From assembly GCA_951801245.1 (NCBI GenBank), contig CATOMC010000002.1:62001-126000 (forward strand): DNA of 64,000 bases. The letters are read 5' to 3'. Numbering within the stretch: the stretch's first letter is position 1; each line of letters begins with the position of its first letter. The DNA is from an uncultured Lachnospiraceae bacterium. GTDB taxonomy: Bacteria; Bacillota_A; Clostridia; Lachnospirales; Lachnospiraceae. Below are positions 54,264 through 63,418 of the stretch, one piece after another. The notes below the pieces were generated by a model, which was not told the origin of the DNA, did not search any database, and saw nothing but the letters and a program-made list of their open reading frames with translations. The translations under genes and the position numbers were made by a program.

Positions 54264-54815
54264 ATGGCGAGAAAAGAAACAATCACAAAAAACGACATAT
54301 TGAATACGGCATTTGCTATGACAAGACAAGAGGGGTTTTCTAAGGTGAGCGCCAGGACACTGGCGGCCAGGGCGGGGTGCTCGACACAGCCGATTTTCAG
54401 AGTGTACAAGAACATGGAGGAGCTGGGTGACGATTTGTTTATGAAGTCCATAGAGTTTTTCAGCGCTTATTATGATGGTTTTCCGAAATTGAATGATACG
54501 CCGTTTGTCAATTTGGGGCTTGCCTATATCCGGTTTGCACAGGAAGAACAGCAGCTATTCAGGCTTTTGTTCCTTTCCGAGGACCGTCACGGCAAGAGCC
54601 TTTATGACATATTAAATGGCAGAAACGGGGCTGTCGTCAGGGAGATCAACAATGCGAAATTTTATGGGTGCAAGGATCCAAGCGGTATGTTTATGAAGAT
54701 GTGGATTTTCATTCACGGAGCCGCATGTATGTCAATGACAGGGGATTATGACCTGCAGGAAAAAGATACGATCAAGCTGTTGGAAGAATCTTACAACGCT
54801 TTTCAGAGCATCTGA
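54264..54815 (+). CDS. TetR/AcrR family transcriptional regulator
   Basis: This 183-residue regulator has an N-terminal helix-turn-helix: ILNTAFAMTRQEGFSKVSARTLA, then AGCSTQPIFRVYKNMEEL. The C-terminal part resembles the WHG-type TetR ligand domain (FAQEEQQLFRLLFLSE). The effector is unknown. Its promoter overlaps a 12-base palindrome. It stands between the decarboxylase operon and an RpiR-type gene. Confidence 0.88.
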   Translation: MARKETITKNDILNTAFAMTRQEGFSKVSARTLAARAGCSTQPIFRVYKNMEELGDDLFMKSIEFFSAYYDGFPKLNDTPFVNLGLAYIRFAQEEQQLFRLLFLSEDRHGKSLYDILNGRNGAVVREINNAKFYGCKDPSGMFMKMWIFIHGAACMSMTGDYDLQEKDTIKLLEESYNAFQSI

Positions 54816-54849
54816 TTGCACATCGATAGAAAGGGTGTTTGTGCTTTAA

Positions 54850-55779
54850 ATGGCAATAGAGAATCGTTATGACATCATAACAAGGATCAATGAGTATTAC
54901 GGCAAGATGAGCAAAGGGCAGAAGGCTATCTCGGCTTTCATTTACGATCATTATGATCAGGCGGTGTTCATGACGGCGGCGAAGCTGGGTGATACGGTGG
55001 GCGTGAGTGAATCGACGGTCGTGCGTTATGCCATGTTCATCGGCTATAACGGCTATCCGGAATTCCAGCGGGATCTGGAATATTGGGTGCAGAATAAGAT
55101 TAATTCTGTGCAGAAGATTGGGGCGAAATACGGCAAGAGTACACAGTCGGAGATTCTGACTTCCGTTTTGCAGTCCGATATCGAGAAAATACAGGATACG
55201 ATCCATAATATGGATCCGGTAGCTTTTGAGACGGCAGTCGATATTATTCTGGAAGCTAAGAGTGTGTATGTGATGGGGGTCAGAAGCTGTGAGCCGCTGG
55301 CGGATTTTTTGCACTTTTATCTGAATATGATCCGCGGGAATGTGGTGCTTCTAAAGACGACCAGTGTCTCCGAGACGTTTGAACAGATGATCCGTATCGA
55401 TGAGCATGATGCTATGGTGGGAATTAGTTTCCCGAGATATTCCATGAGGACATTGAAGGCGATGGAGTTTGCCAATGACAGAAATGCCAAGGTGATTGCG
55501 GTCACGGATTCCGTGCATTCACCGATGAATCTGTATTCTTCCTGCAATCTGCTTGCCAGGAGCGATATGGTATCCATCGTGGATTCCCTGGTCGCACCGT
55601 TGAGCGTGATCAATGCGCTTGTTGTGGCCATGTGCCTGAAATGTCCCGAGGAAGTGAAGGATAATTTAAAGAATCTGGAAGAAGCCTGGAACAATTATCA
55701 GGTATATTTAAATGACGAGATTAATTTTATAGATGAGGAGCCTATGTTAAATTATCCTCTTCGCAGGAAGACGGAGTAG
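54850..55779 (+). CDS. MurR/RpiR family regulator with SIS domain
   Basis: This 309-residue sugar-phosphate-sensing regulator has an N-terminal HTH_6 domain (MSKGQKAISAFIYDHYDQA, then VGVSESTVVRYAMFIGYNGY). A SIS domain follows at about residues 130-260 (SVYVMGVRSCEPLADFL, VGISFPRYSMRT). The ligand is not visible. AAGGGTG lies before the ATG. It ends two bases before the next gene, whose ribosome site lies in its last codons, so they are co-expressed. Confidence 0.92.
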   Translation: MAIENRYDIITRINEYYGKMSKGQKAISAFIYDHYDQAVFMTAAKLGDTVGVSESTVVRYAMFIGYNGYPEFQRDLEYWVQNKINSVQKIGAKYGKSTQSEILTSVLQSDIEKIQDTIHNMDPVAFETAVDIILEAKSVYVMGVRSCEPLADFLHFYLNMIRGNVVLLKTTSVSETFEQMIRIDEHDAMVGISFPRYSMRTLKAMEFANDRNAKVIAVTDSVHSPMNLYSSCNLLARSDMVSIVDSLVAPLSVINALVVAMCLKCPEEVKDNLKNLEEAWNNYQVYLNDEINFIDEEPMLNYPLRRKTE

Positions 55780-55781
55780 TT

Positions 55782-57011
55782 ATGAGTAAGGTAATTGTGA
55801 TCGGCGGCGGTCCGGCCGGCATGATGGCGGCTGTCGCGGCGGCAGGAAATGGACACAGTGTCCTGTTGTTGGAGAAGAATGAGAAGCTTGGAAAGAAACT
55901 TTATATCACCGGCAAGGGACGATGTAACGTGACCAACGCCTGTGAGAAGGACAAGTTTTTTGAAAATATCGTGAGTAATCCGAAATTTTTATATAGTGCC
56001 TTTTATGACTGTGATAATATGAGGCTGATGGAGATGGTAAGAGGCGCCGGATGCCCTCTGAAAGTGGAGCGTGGAGAGCGGGTGTTTCCCGTATCTGACC
56101 ACGCTTCGGACATTACGGCCGCCTTTTTAAGAATGCTTCGAGAAAATGGTGTTATGATCCGTTACCATACGACGGTTATGGAAATAGCCGTTCTGGATGG
56201 GCAGGTAGAGGGTGTGCGGCTTACGGATGGCAGTATACTTGAAGCGGATGCGGTGGTTATTGCCACCGGCGGCCTTTCTTATCAGACAACAGGGTCTGAC
56301 GGAGACGGATACTGTATGGCACAGATGACCGGACATACGGTGAAAGAGTGTGTTCCGGCCCTGGTACCGATGGAGATACAAGAAGACTGGTGCAGATCGC
56401 TTCAGGGCTTATCGTTAAAGAATGTGTCGCTTACCATGACCTGTGGAAAGAGGCAGATATATCAGGGATTCGGAGAAATGCTCTTTACCCATTTTGGAGT
56501 CAGCGGGCCGTTGGTGTTATCTGCCAGCAGTTATTATGGCAGTTGTAAGGAGAAAGAGAAAGTACAGCTTACTCTTGATTTAAAGCCTGCTTTATCTGTA
56601 GAGCAGCTTGACAGGCGCCTTCTGCGGGACTTTGAAGAAAATCACAATAAACAGCTTAAGAATGTGCTGGGCGGACTGTATCCGGCAAAGCTTGTTCCGG
56701 TGATGAGTATGGTCTCAGAGATTGACGCAGATAAAAAGATTCATGAGATCACGCGAAATGAGAGGTACCGCCTGATAGAAAAGACCAAGGGTCTGTCCAT
56801 GCAGGTAAAGCGGCTTCGGGGATTTGACGAAGCGGTCATCACCCAGGGCGGTGTGACGGTGAAAGAAATAAATCCTTCTACGATGGAATCAAAGCTTGTG
56901 AAGGGGCTTTATTTTGCGGGGGAGGTTCTGGATCTGGATGCCATGACCGGCGGATTTAATCTGCAGATTGCCTGGTCAACAGGACATCTGGCGGGGAGCA
57001 GTATACCCTGA
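55782..57011 (+). CDS. BaiN/HI0933-like NAD(P)/FAD-dependent oxidoreductase
   Basis: This is a 409-residue flavoprotein. The FAD-binding fold reads VIGGGPAGMMAAVAAAGNGH, then LLLEKNEKLGKKLYITGKGRCNVTN. The C-terminal GLYFAGEVLDLDAMTGGFNLQIAWSTG is the family end. Related proteins (YhiN, BaiN) include one reported to act in bile acid dehydroxylation, but most have no known substrate. It is directly upstream of cmk in many clostridia, and that order is seen here too. Confidence 0.92.
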   Translation: MSKVIVIGGGPAGMMAAVAAAGNGHSVLLLEKNEKLGKKLYITGKGRCNVTNACEKDKFFENIVSNPKFLYSAFYDCDNMRLMEMVRGAGCPLKVERGERVFPVSDHASDITAAFLRMLRENGVMIRYHTTVMEIAVLDGQVEGVRLTDGSILEADAVVIATGGLSYQTTGSDGDGYCMAQMTGHTVKECVPALVPMEIQEDWCRSLQGLSLKNVSLTMTCGKRQIYQGFGEMLFTHFGVSGPLVLSASSYYGSCKEKEKVQLTLDLKPALSVEQLDRRLLRDFEENHNKQLKNVLGGLYPAKLVPVMSMVSEIDADKKIHEITRNERYRLIEKTKGLSMQVKRLRGFDEAVITQGGVTVKEINPSTMESKLVKGLYFAGEVLDLDAMTGGFNLQIAWSTGHLAGSSIP

Positions 57012-57094
57012 TATACTCCAGTAAGACGGGACAGAGGGTATGGAGATTTGTGATACATGAGGATTGATATCAACAGAATGAGAGGAAGATGAGA

Positions 57095-57754
57095 ATGGGA
57101 TTTAATATTGCGATCGATGGCCCGGCGGGAGCCGGAAAGAGTACCATTGCGAGAAAGATAGCGGCAAAGAAAGGATATATCTATGTGGATACGGGTGCCA
57201 TGTATCGGGCGATGGCGCTGTATCTGTTAAGAGAACATGTGGATCCTGCACAGACAGAAGAAATCGACGCAAAGTGCCAGGATGCGGATATTACCATTGC
57301 CTATGAAAACGGGGAGCAGGTAGTGTATCTAAACGGTGAGAATGTGAACGGTTATATCCGCACGGAGGAAGTAGGTAACATGGCGTCTGTCAGCAGCCCC
57401 AATCCCAATGTGCGAAAGAAACTGGTGGAATTACAGCAGAAGCTTGCGGCCGATGCGGATGTGGTCATGGACGGCAGGGATATCGGCACTTGTGTCTTGC
57501 CGGATGCACAGGTCAAAGTGTATCTGACAGCGGACAGCGGTGTACGGGCCAGACGGCGTTATGACGAATTGACGGCAAAAGGGGTATCCTGTGATCTGGA
57601 TACCATTGAGCAGGACATCATAGAGAGGGACAGACAGGATATGACCAGGAAGATTTCCCCGCTCAGACAGGCCGAGGATGCCGTTTTGGTGGATTCTTCT
57701 TATATGACGGTGGACGAGGTGGTGAATACCGTCATTGCGCTTTGTAACAGATAA
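57095..57754 (+). CDS. cmk: Cytidylate kinase
   Basis: This enzyme phosphorylates CMP and dCMP. The P-loop GPAGAGKSTIARKIA is near the N-terminus, and MDGRDIGTCVLPDA and RARRRYDEL are family motifs. I chose ATG 57095 because AGAGGAAG lies eight bases upstream; ATG 57089 is too close. It begins the conserved cmk-ispH-rpsA block. Confidence 0.96.
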   Translation: MGFNIAIDGPAGAGKSTIARKIAAKKGYIYVDTGAMYRAMALYLLREHVDPAQTEEIDAKCQDADITIAYENGEQVVYLNGENVNGYIRTEEVGNMASVSSPNPNVRKKLVELQQKLAADADVVMDGRDIGTCVLPDAQVKVYLTADSGVRARRRYDELTAKGVSCDLDTIEQDIIERDRQDMTRKISPLRQAEDAVLVDSSYMTVDEVVNTVIALCNR

Positions 57755-57836
57755 GAGACGGCGTTTCGTGCAAGTGGCGGATTCGGTTTCGGAAAAGATA
57801 AGTTATTTGGGAAAACGATGATCAGGGAGGTAAGTT

Positions 57837-58685
57837 ATGGAAGTGATCCTGGCGGAACATGCGGGCTTTTGTTTCGGTGTTGAACGTGCGGTGGAGCAGG
57901 TTTATGAGCAGGCGGACACAGGCAAGCCGATCTATACATACGGACCCATTATCCATAATGGGGAAGTGGTGAAAGATCTGGCGCAAAAGGGCGTCAAAGT
58001 GATAAACAAGGAAGAAGAGCTGTCACAGATAGACGAGGGAACGGTGGTGATACGTTCCCACGGCGTGGCCAGGCAGGTCTGCGAACGGATCAGGGAGAAG
58101 GGACTTGAGTGCGTGGATGCCACCTGTCCTTTTGTGAAGCGGATCCACAATATCGTGGAAAAGGAGAGCAGCGAGGGGAAAAGGGTCGTGATCATCGGGA
58201 ATGCAGGACACCCGGAAGTAGAGGGGATCATGGGCTGGTCAAAGACGGAAACGACAGTGATCGGAACCCTTGAGGAGGCACGGAAATTCGCCCTGCAGCC
58301 AGAGGAAGAACTGTGTATTGTTTCTCAAACGACATTTAACTACAATAAATTTCAAGATATGGTTGAAATTTTCAGGGAAAAAGGTTACAATGGTAGTGTT
58401 GTGAATACTATATGTAACGCTACGGAAGTGCGACAGACTGAAGCCAGAAAGATAGCGGCCAAAGTCGATGTTATGATAGTAATAGGTGGTAATCATAGTT
58501 CTAATACACGGAAGCTATATGAGATCTGCAGGCAGGAGTGTGAAAACACATATTTTATACAGACGCTCAGCGACTTGCATCTTGACTTACCTAAATCTGT
58601 CCGACTGGTGGGTATTACAGCAGGGGCTTCGACCCCAAACAATATTATCGAGGAGGTTCAAAATTATGTCAGAGTTAACTTTTGA
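57837..58685 (+). CDS. ispH: 4-hydroxy-3-methylbut-2-enyl diphosphate reductase
   Basis: This iron-sulfur enzyme makes IPP and DMAPP in the last step of the MEP isoprenoid pathway. The cluster ligands Cys12 (AGFCFGVERA), Cys97 (ATCPFVKRIH) and Cys193 (TICNATEVRQ) are all present. At 282 residues it is normal. The last 20 bases overlap rpsA in another frame. Many clostridia fuse ispH to the S1 domains; here they are separate. Confidence 0.97.
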   Translation: MEVILAEHAGFCFGVERAVEQVYEQADTGKPIYTYGPIIHNGEVVKDLAQKGVKVINKEEELSQIDEGTVVIRSHGVARQVCERIREKGLECVDATCPFVKRIHNIVEKESSEGKRVVIIGNAGHPEVEGIMGWSKTETTVIGTLEEARKFALQPEEELCIVSQTTFNYNKFQDMVEIFREKGYNGSVVNTICNATEVRQTEARKIAAKVDVMIVIGGNHSSNTRKLYEICRQECENTYFIQTLSDLHLDLPKSVRLVGITAGASTPNNIIEEVQNYVRVNF

Positions 58686-59805
58686 ACAAATGTTAGAGGA
58701 GTCTTTAAAGACAATACACACAGGAGAGGTTGTTGAAGGTACCGTTATTGATGTGAAACCGGAAGAGATCATTCTCAACATCGGATATAAATCAGATGGT
58801 GTTCTTACCAGAAATGAATATACAAATGAACCCAATGTAGACTTGACAACCGTTGCTAAACCCGGCGATACCATGGAAGTGAAGGTATTGAAAGTAAATG
58901 ACGGAGAGGGACAAGTCCTTCTGACATATAAGAGACTTGCGGCAGACAGAGGCAATAAGAGAATTGAAGAAGCTTACGAGAACAGAGAGGTGCTTACGGC
59001 CAAAGTTGCGCAGGTTCTGGAAGGCGGTTTAAGTGTTGTTGTGGAGGAAGTCAGAATCTTTATTCCCGCAAGCCTTGTGTCCGATACGTATGAGAAAGAT
59101 TTGAATAAGTACGCCGGCCAGGAGATCAAGTTTGTGATCAGTGAGTACAATCCGAAGAGAAGAAGATATATCGGAGACAGAAAGCAGTTGATCCTGGAAG
59201 AAAAAGCAGAGATGCAGAAGAAACTCTTCGAGACCATCAAGATCGGTGATACGGTGGAAGGTACGGTCAAGAACGTAACAGACTTTGGTGCCTTTATTGA
59301 TCTGGGCGGCTGTGACGGACTCCTTCATATTTCTGAGATGTCCTGGGGCAGAGTGGAGAATCCCAAGAAAGTATTTAAGGTCGGCGATGTGGTCAAGGTG
59401 CTGATCAAGGGTATTTCCGGCACGAAGATCGCACTCAGCTTAAAGTTTGAAGATGCTAATCCCTGGAAAGATGCGGCAAGCAAATATGCAGTCGGCAATG
59501 TTGTGACAGGTAAAGTGGCACGTATGACGGATTTCGGTGCCTTTATTGAGTTGGAGCCGGGTATTGATGCACTGCTTCATGTATCACAGATCTCCAAGGA
59601 GCATATCGAGAAACCTGCTGATGTCTTAAAGACAGGCGAAGAAGTGACTGCCAAAGTGGTAGACTTCAATGAGGCAGACAAGAAGATCAGCCTGAGCATC
59701 AAAGCGATGTTCGCACCGGAACCGAAAGAAGAGAAGGTTGAAGAAGATGCGGATGTGGTGTCCGTTGATATCGATGCAGTCATTGCCAGTGAAGATGCGG
59801 AATAA
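58666..59805 (+). CDS. rpsA: 30S ribosomal protein S1 homologue, four S1 domains
   Basis: This is an RNA-binding protein of 379 residues that helps mRNA reach the ribosome. Four S1 repeats are visible; repeats 3 and 4 contain TDFGAFIDLGGCDGLLHIS and TDFGAFIELEPGIDALLHVS. Domain 2 is the most divergent. An acidic tail ends the protein. The real start is ATG 58666, nine bases after GAGGAGG inside ispH; the frame stays open 180 bases further upstream but that part does not look like S1. Confidence 0.95.
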   Translation: MSELTFEQMLEESLKTIHTGEVVEGTVIDVKPEEIILNIGYKSDGVLTRNEYTNEPNVDLTTVAKPGDTMEVKVLKVNDGEGQVLLTYKRLAADRGNKRIEEAYENREVLTAKVAQVLEGGLSVVVEEVRIFIPASLVSDTYEKDLNKYAGQEIKFVISEYNPKRRRYIGDRKQLILEEKAEMQKKLFETIKIGDTVEGTVKNVTDFGAFIDLGGCDGLLHISEMSWGRVENPKKVFKVGDVVKVLIKGISGTKIALSLKFEDANPWKDAASKYAVGNVVTGKVARMTDFGAFIELEPGIDALLHVSQISKEHIEKPADVLKTGEEVTAKVVDFNEADKKISLSIKAMFAPEPKEEKVEEDADVVSVDIDAVIASEDAE

Positions 59806-59894
59806 GATATAATAGTTTATTCATATGAGATTTGAAAATCATAATTTGCAGTGTTGGGAAAGCAGAACATCAGAGGTGAGGGCGGTAAAGAAAT

Positions 59895-60674
59895 ATGGCA
59901 TATGATTACGAATATTTCAAAAAGGCAGTTTTTGATCTGACGAAGATTGATCTCAATGCTTACAAAGAAAAGCAGATGAAGCGCCGTATTGATACGTTGA
60001 TCGCGAAAAACAAGATTGTCGGGTATGATAATTATGTGGCGGCTCTGAAGGCCGATAAGGCAAAGTTTGAGGAGTTTGTGAATTATCTGACCATTAATGT
60101 ATCAGAGTTTTATCGGAATGTGGATCAGTGGCAGCTTCTGGATAAGGACATTTTTCCGGATCTGATCAATCGGTATGGTAAGAACCTGAAAATCTGGAGC
60201 GCGGCTTGTTCTACAGGTGATGAGCCATATTCCCTTGTGATGGCATTATCGAGGCATCTGCCGTTAAATCAGATTAAGATTTATGCAACGGATTTAGATA
60301 AGCAGGTCATTGCCAAGGCGAAGGTCGGGCTGTATACCGAGAAGAGTATCGCAGGTGTTCCTGCGGATTTGAAGAAGAAGTTCTTTACGCAGGTGGGACC
60401 TTCTTATCAGATTTCCAGTGATGTGAAGTCCAGGGTAGAATTTAAGGAGCATAATCTTTTGAAGGATACATATCCTACAGATGTTCATTTGATTGTCTGC
60501 CGTAATGTATTGATTTACTTTACGGAAGAAGCAAAGGATGAAGTGTTCCGCAGATTCCAGAAGAGCTTAAAGCCCGGCGGATATCTTTTCATCGGCAGTA
60601 CGGAACAGATCATCAATCACAAGGAAGTAGGATTTGAGCGGAAGAATTCCTTCTTTTATCAGAGACCGTTGTAA
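59895..60674 (+). CDS. cheR: Chemotaxis protein-glutamate methyltransferase CheR
   Basis: This SAM-dependent enzyme methylates glutamates on chemoreceptors and sets adaptation. The N-terminal helical domain (YFKKAVFDLTKIDLNAYKEK) is present, then SAACSTGDEPYSLVM (SAM site), IYATDLDKQVIAKAK and VCRNVLIYFTEEAK. At 259 residues it is complete. No other chemotaxis gene is near, so it works with genes elsewhere. Confidence 0.95.
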   Translation: MAYDYEYFKKAVFDLTKIDLNAYKEKQMKRRIDTLIAKNKIVGYDNYVAALKADKAKFEEFVNYLTINVSEFYRNVDQWQLLDKDIFPDLINRYGKNLKIWSAACSTGDEPYSLVMALSRHLPLNQIKIYATDLDKQVIAKAKVGLYTEKSIAGVPADLKKKFFTQVGPSYQISSDVKSRVEFKEHNLLKDTYPTDVHLIVCRNVLIYFTEEAKDEVFRRFQKSLKPGGYLFIGSTEQIINHKEVGFERKNSFFYQRPL

Positions 60675-60724
60675 TTGTTTTGCAGGAAGTAATCGTATAG
60701 AAACAGAGAATATCGAAATGATAT

Positions 60725-60758
60725 AAAAGGAACAACGAAAATGCGTTGTTCCTTTTCA
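60725..60758. terminator. Shared terminator of cheR and the DEDD nuclease gene
   Basis: AAAAGGAACAACG (60725-60737) pairs with CGTTGTTCCTTTT (60744-60756) around a six-base loop. The 3' T-run serves cheR, and the A-rich left arm reads as T-rich on the minus strand. The nuclease stop codon sits on its edge. Confidence 0.85.
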
Positions 60759-61871
60759 GTATGTCTTAGCCATCTTTCCAAGCAGATATTGTGCATAACG
60801 GGAGAACAGTTCCCGGTCTGTTTTTTTGTCTTCTGTCAGTTCAAAAAACAGCTCTTTGCTCTTATAATCCCGTTTGAAAAAGGGTTCTATAAAGATATCC
60901 CACTGGGGGAGATATACCGCGTATTTGCGGGTGTAACACGTAGCGGCCGTAGCCTGGATACGGTGTGCTTTATCTACAAACGAGGCCACGGACTTGTGCA
61001 GCGCCACATCCTCGGCGGGCAGATAATAGTAATCCTTATAGTTGGAGTAAAAATATTTCATTTCCTCTTCATAGAGAGGTACCTTTAGAATCCCTTCGGA
61101 AGCCTCACCGCTAAAATAACAGCCGTTGGAGAGATTGGAAATGGGAATGGGCAAAGGTGTGGGAAGCGCCAGCTTCATCAGCACCTCCTGCCTGTCATGA
61201 CCATGGTAGTCAACATAGCGGTTGGCCTGCACTTTCCTGGCTTTGATGGGGCCGTTGAACAGGTCATAGAAAGCCAGAAGAGGTAAGATTTGCAGCATAC
61301 CTTTCATATCATCACTATTGTGCAGAAGAAGAATGTCGCGGGCTTCTTGCGAGGGATTTTTCATATAATTACGATATATTTCAATCAATTCACCGCCGTT
61401 ATAGAGATCTTCCCGGTCTATGCCCATCAGGTCTTCCAGAGTTTTCTGCTTGCAGTTGGGCGTGTGCAGAAAAGCTTTGTAGGGGGAAATCCGTCTAAAG
61501 AGATCGATCCCCTCAAAGTTGTCGAAATGGTACGATAAATTATGCTGCTCACATTTTTGCAGTAGATAGGGAAGATCAAAGTTATTGCCGTTAAAGTGGA
61601 TCAGATGCGTGTAGGACCGGCTAAAGGTGAAAAAGTCTTCAAGCAGTGCCGCTTCGTCAGCGCTATTTTGTGCAAACCACTGTCTGATGCGCCAGGTAGA
61701 GCCTTGACAGAAGGCGGCCCCGATCAGGTAGAGAGAGGAACTTTTGGCAGTAAAGCCGGTGGTCTCAATATCTACAAACAGGAATTTGTCCAGAGGCGCA
61801 ATCCGCTCCAGAGGATATTGGATTTTAAAATTGTCTAAAGATTGATTTACGATCTGCATATTTGTAATCAT
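60756..61871 (-). CDS. Ribonuclease H-like DEDD exonuclease (YprB-like)
   Basis: This 371-residue protein has an RNase_H_2 domain in its first half. The acidic motifs are FVDIETTG (~33), HFNGNNFDLPYLL (~116) and HNSDDMKGML (~203). The C-terminal 160 residues (LPLLAFYDLFN onward) match the extension seen in YprB-type proteins. The nucleic acid target is unknown. AAAGGAG lies one base before ATG 61871, too close, and 13 before ATG 61859, too far; the start is uncertain. Confidence 0.85.
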   Translation of the reverse strand: MITNMQIVNQSLDNFKIQYPLERIAPLDKFLFVDIETTGFTAKSSSLYLIGAAFCQGSTWRIRQWFAQNSADEAALLEDFFTFSRSYTHLIHFNGNNFDLPYLLQKCEQHNLSYHFDNFEGIDLFRRISPYKAFLHTPNCKQKTLEDLMGIDREDLYNGGELIEIYRNYMKNPSQEARDILLLHNSDDMKGMLQILPLLAFYDLFNGPIKARKVQANRYVDYHGHDRQEVLMKLALPTPLPIPISNLSNGCYFSGEASEGILKVPLYEEEMKYFYSNYKDYYYLPAEDVALHKSVASFVDKAHRIQATAATCYTRKYAVYLPQWDIFIEPFFKRDYKSKELFFELTEDKKTDRELFSRYAQYLLGKMAKTY

Positions 61872-62075
61872 ACTCCTTTGTCCTTGCCCAGAGTCACTTT
61901 CGGTGAACTTGGGAAAAGTAACATATCTGATGATATCTTAGCATATTTTTTGAAATAGCAGTAGTTTTTTTCGTCGAAAAATAGTATATTTATAAGGAAG
62001 GTTATTACGGATGAGAAATCCTTGGGGACTCATTCATGAATCGGATATTACTAGCAGGAGGTAAGAAGGGAAAGT

Positions 62076-63392
62076 ATGGCAAAACTAACATTTCATGGCG
62101 GCATACACCCATACGACGGCAAGGAATTGTCAAAGGATAAGCCCATCAAGGCGGTGCTGCCCAAAGGAGATCTGGTGTATCCATTGTCCCAACATATCGG
62201 GGCACCGGCGAAACCTGTCGTTGCGAAGGGAGACAGAGTGCTGACCGGGCAGAAGATTGCGGAGGCAGGAGGGTTTGTGTCCGCACCAATCTATGCCACA
62301 GTATCGGGCACAGTGAAAGGGATTGAGCCAAGACGCGTAGTCACCGGTGATAATGTGATGAGTATTATCATTGAGAATGACGGACTTTATGAGGAAGTGG
62401 AATATCCGAAGAGGAAGCCCCTCGAGGAAATGAGCCGGGAAGAGATTATAGAGTGTGTGAAGGAAGCCGGTATTGTGGGTATGGGTGGAGCAGGGTTCCC
62501 TACTTTTATCAAGCTCTCGCCCAAGGAACCGGAGAAAATAGACTATGTCATTGCCAACTGTGCGGAATGCGAACCTTATCTGACATCGGATTACCGCAGA
62601 ATGATAGAAGAGCCGGAGAAACTGGTGGGGGGACTCAAGGTCTCTCTTCAATTGTTTGAGAATGCCAGAGGGATTCTGGCGGTGGAGGATAACAAGCCGG
62701 ACTGTATCGAAATTCTCAAAAAGCTGACCAAAGATGAACCGCGCATCAGTGTTAAGGAATTAAAGACCAAATATCCGCAGGGGGCGGAGCGGCAGATAAT
62801 CTATGCCACGACTGGCAGAGCCATCAATTCTTCCATGCTCCCGGCAGATGCGGGCTGTGTGGTCAACAACGTAGATACGATCGTGGCCATCTATCATGCG
62901 GTGATAGAAGGAAAGCCGCTAATGAACCGTATCGTCACGGTGACCGGGGATGCCATTGAGGATCCACGGAACTTCATTGTGCGGATCGGAACCAATTATC
63001 ACGAATTGATCGAAGAAGCGGGCGGATTTAAGAAGGATCCCGTGAAGATCGTTTCCGGCGGGCCGATGATGGGATTTGCTATCTTTGACCTGGATGTGCC
63101 GACCACGAAGACGGCTTCGGCGCTGCTTTGCCTGACGGAGGATGAGGTGTCCCGCATGGAGCCCAGTGCCTGCATCAACTGCGGCCGCTGTGTGGAAGTG
63201 TGTCCGGGACGTGTGGTACCAAGGCTTCTGGCGGATTACGCAGAGCATTACGAGGAAGAAGAATTCCTGTCCCACAACGGGATGGAGTGCTGCGAGTGCG
63301 GATGCTGCAGCTTTGTGTGTCCAGCGAAGCGCCCTTTGACGCAGGTGATCAAATCCATGCGTAAAATACAGCTTGCAAAGAAGAAAAAGTAG
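62076..63392 (+). CDS. rnfC: Rnf complex subunit RnfC
   Basis: This peripheral subunit takes electrons from NADH or passes them to it, in the ferredoxin:NAD+ oxidoreductase that pumps Na+ or H+. The N-terminal barrel (TFHGGIHPYDGKELS) and the Rossmann-like NADH/FMN region (GMGGAGFPTFIKL) are typical. Two 4Fe-4S sites follow: CINCGRCVEVCP at 366-377 and CCECGCCSFVCP at 405-416. At 438 residues it is normal for clostridia. rnfD follows 26 bases later. A palindrome TTTTTCGTCGAAAAA (61967-61981) lies upstream. Confidence 0.97.
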   Translation: MAKLTFHGGIHPYDGKELSKDKPIKAVLPKGDLVYPLSQHIGAPAKPVVAKGDRVLTGQKIAEAGGFVSAPIYATVSGTVKGIEPRRVVTGDNVMSIIIENDGLYEEVEYPKRKPLEEMSREEIIECVKEAGIVGMGGAGFPTFIKLSPKEPEKIDYVIANCAECEPYLTSDYRRMIEEPEKLVGGLKVSLQLFENARGILAVEDNKPDCIEILKKLTKDEPRISVKELKTKYPQGAERQIIYATTGRAINSSMLPADAGCVVNNVDTIVAIYHAVIEGKPLMNRIVTVTGDAIEDPRNFIVRIGTNYHELIEEAGGFKKDPVKIVSGGPMMGFAIFDLDVPTTKTASALLCLTEDEVSRMEPSACINCGRCVEVCPGRVVPRLLADYAEHYEEEEFLSHNGMECCECGCCSFVCPAKRPLTQVIKSMRKIQLAKKKK

Positions 63393-63418
63393 GAAGAAAG
63401 GAGCATAGACTTAAGAGA

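Noticed and set aside
58486..58665. A 60-residue N-terminal extension of S1
   Set aside because: It overlaps ispH out of frame, has no family likeness, and a good ribosome site precedes ATG 58666.
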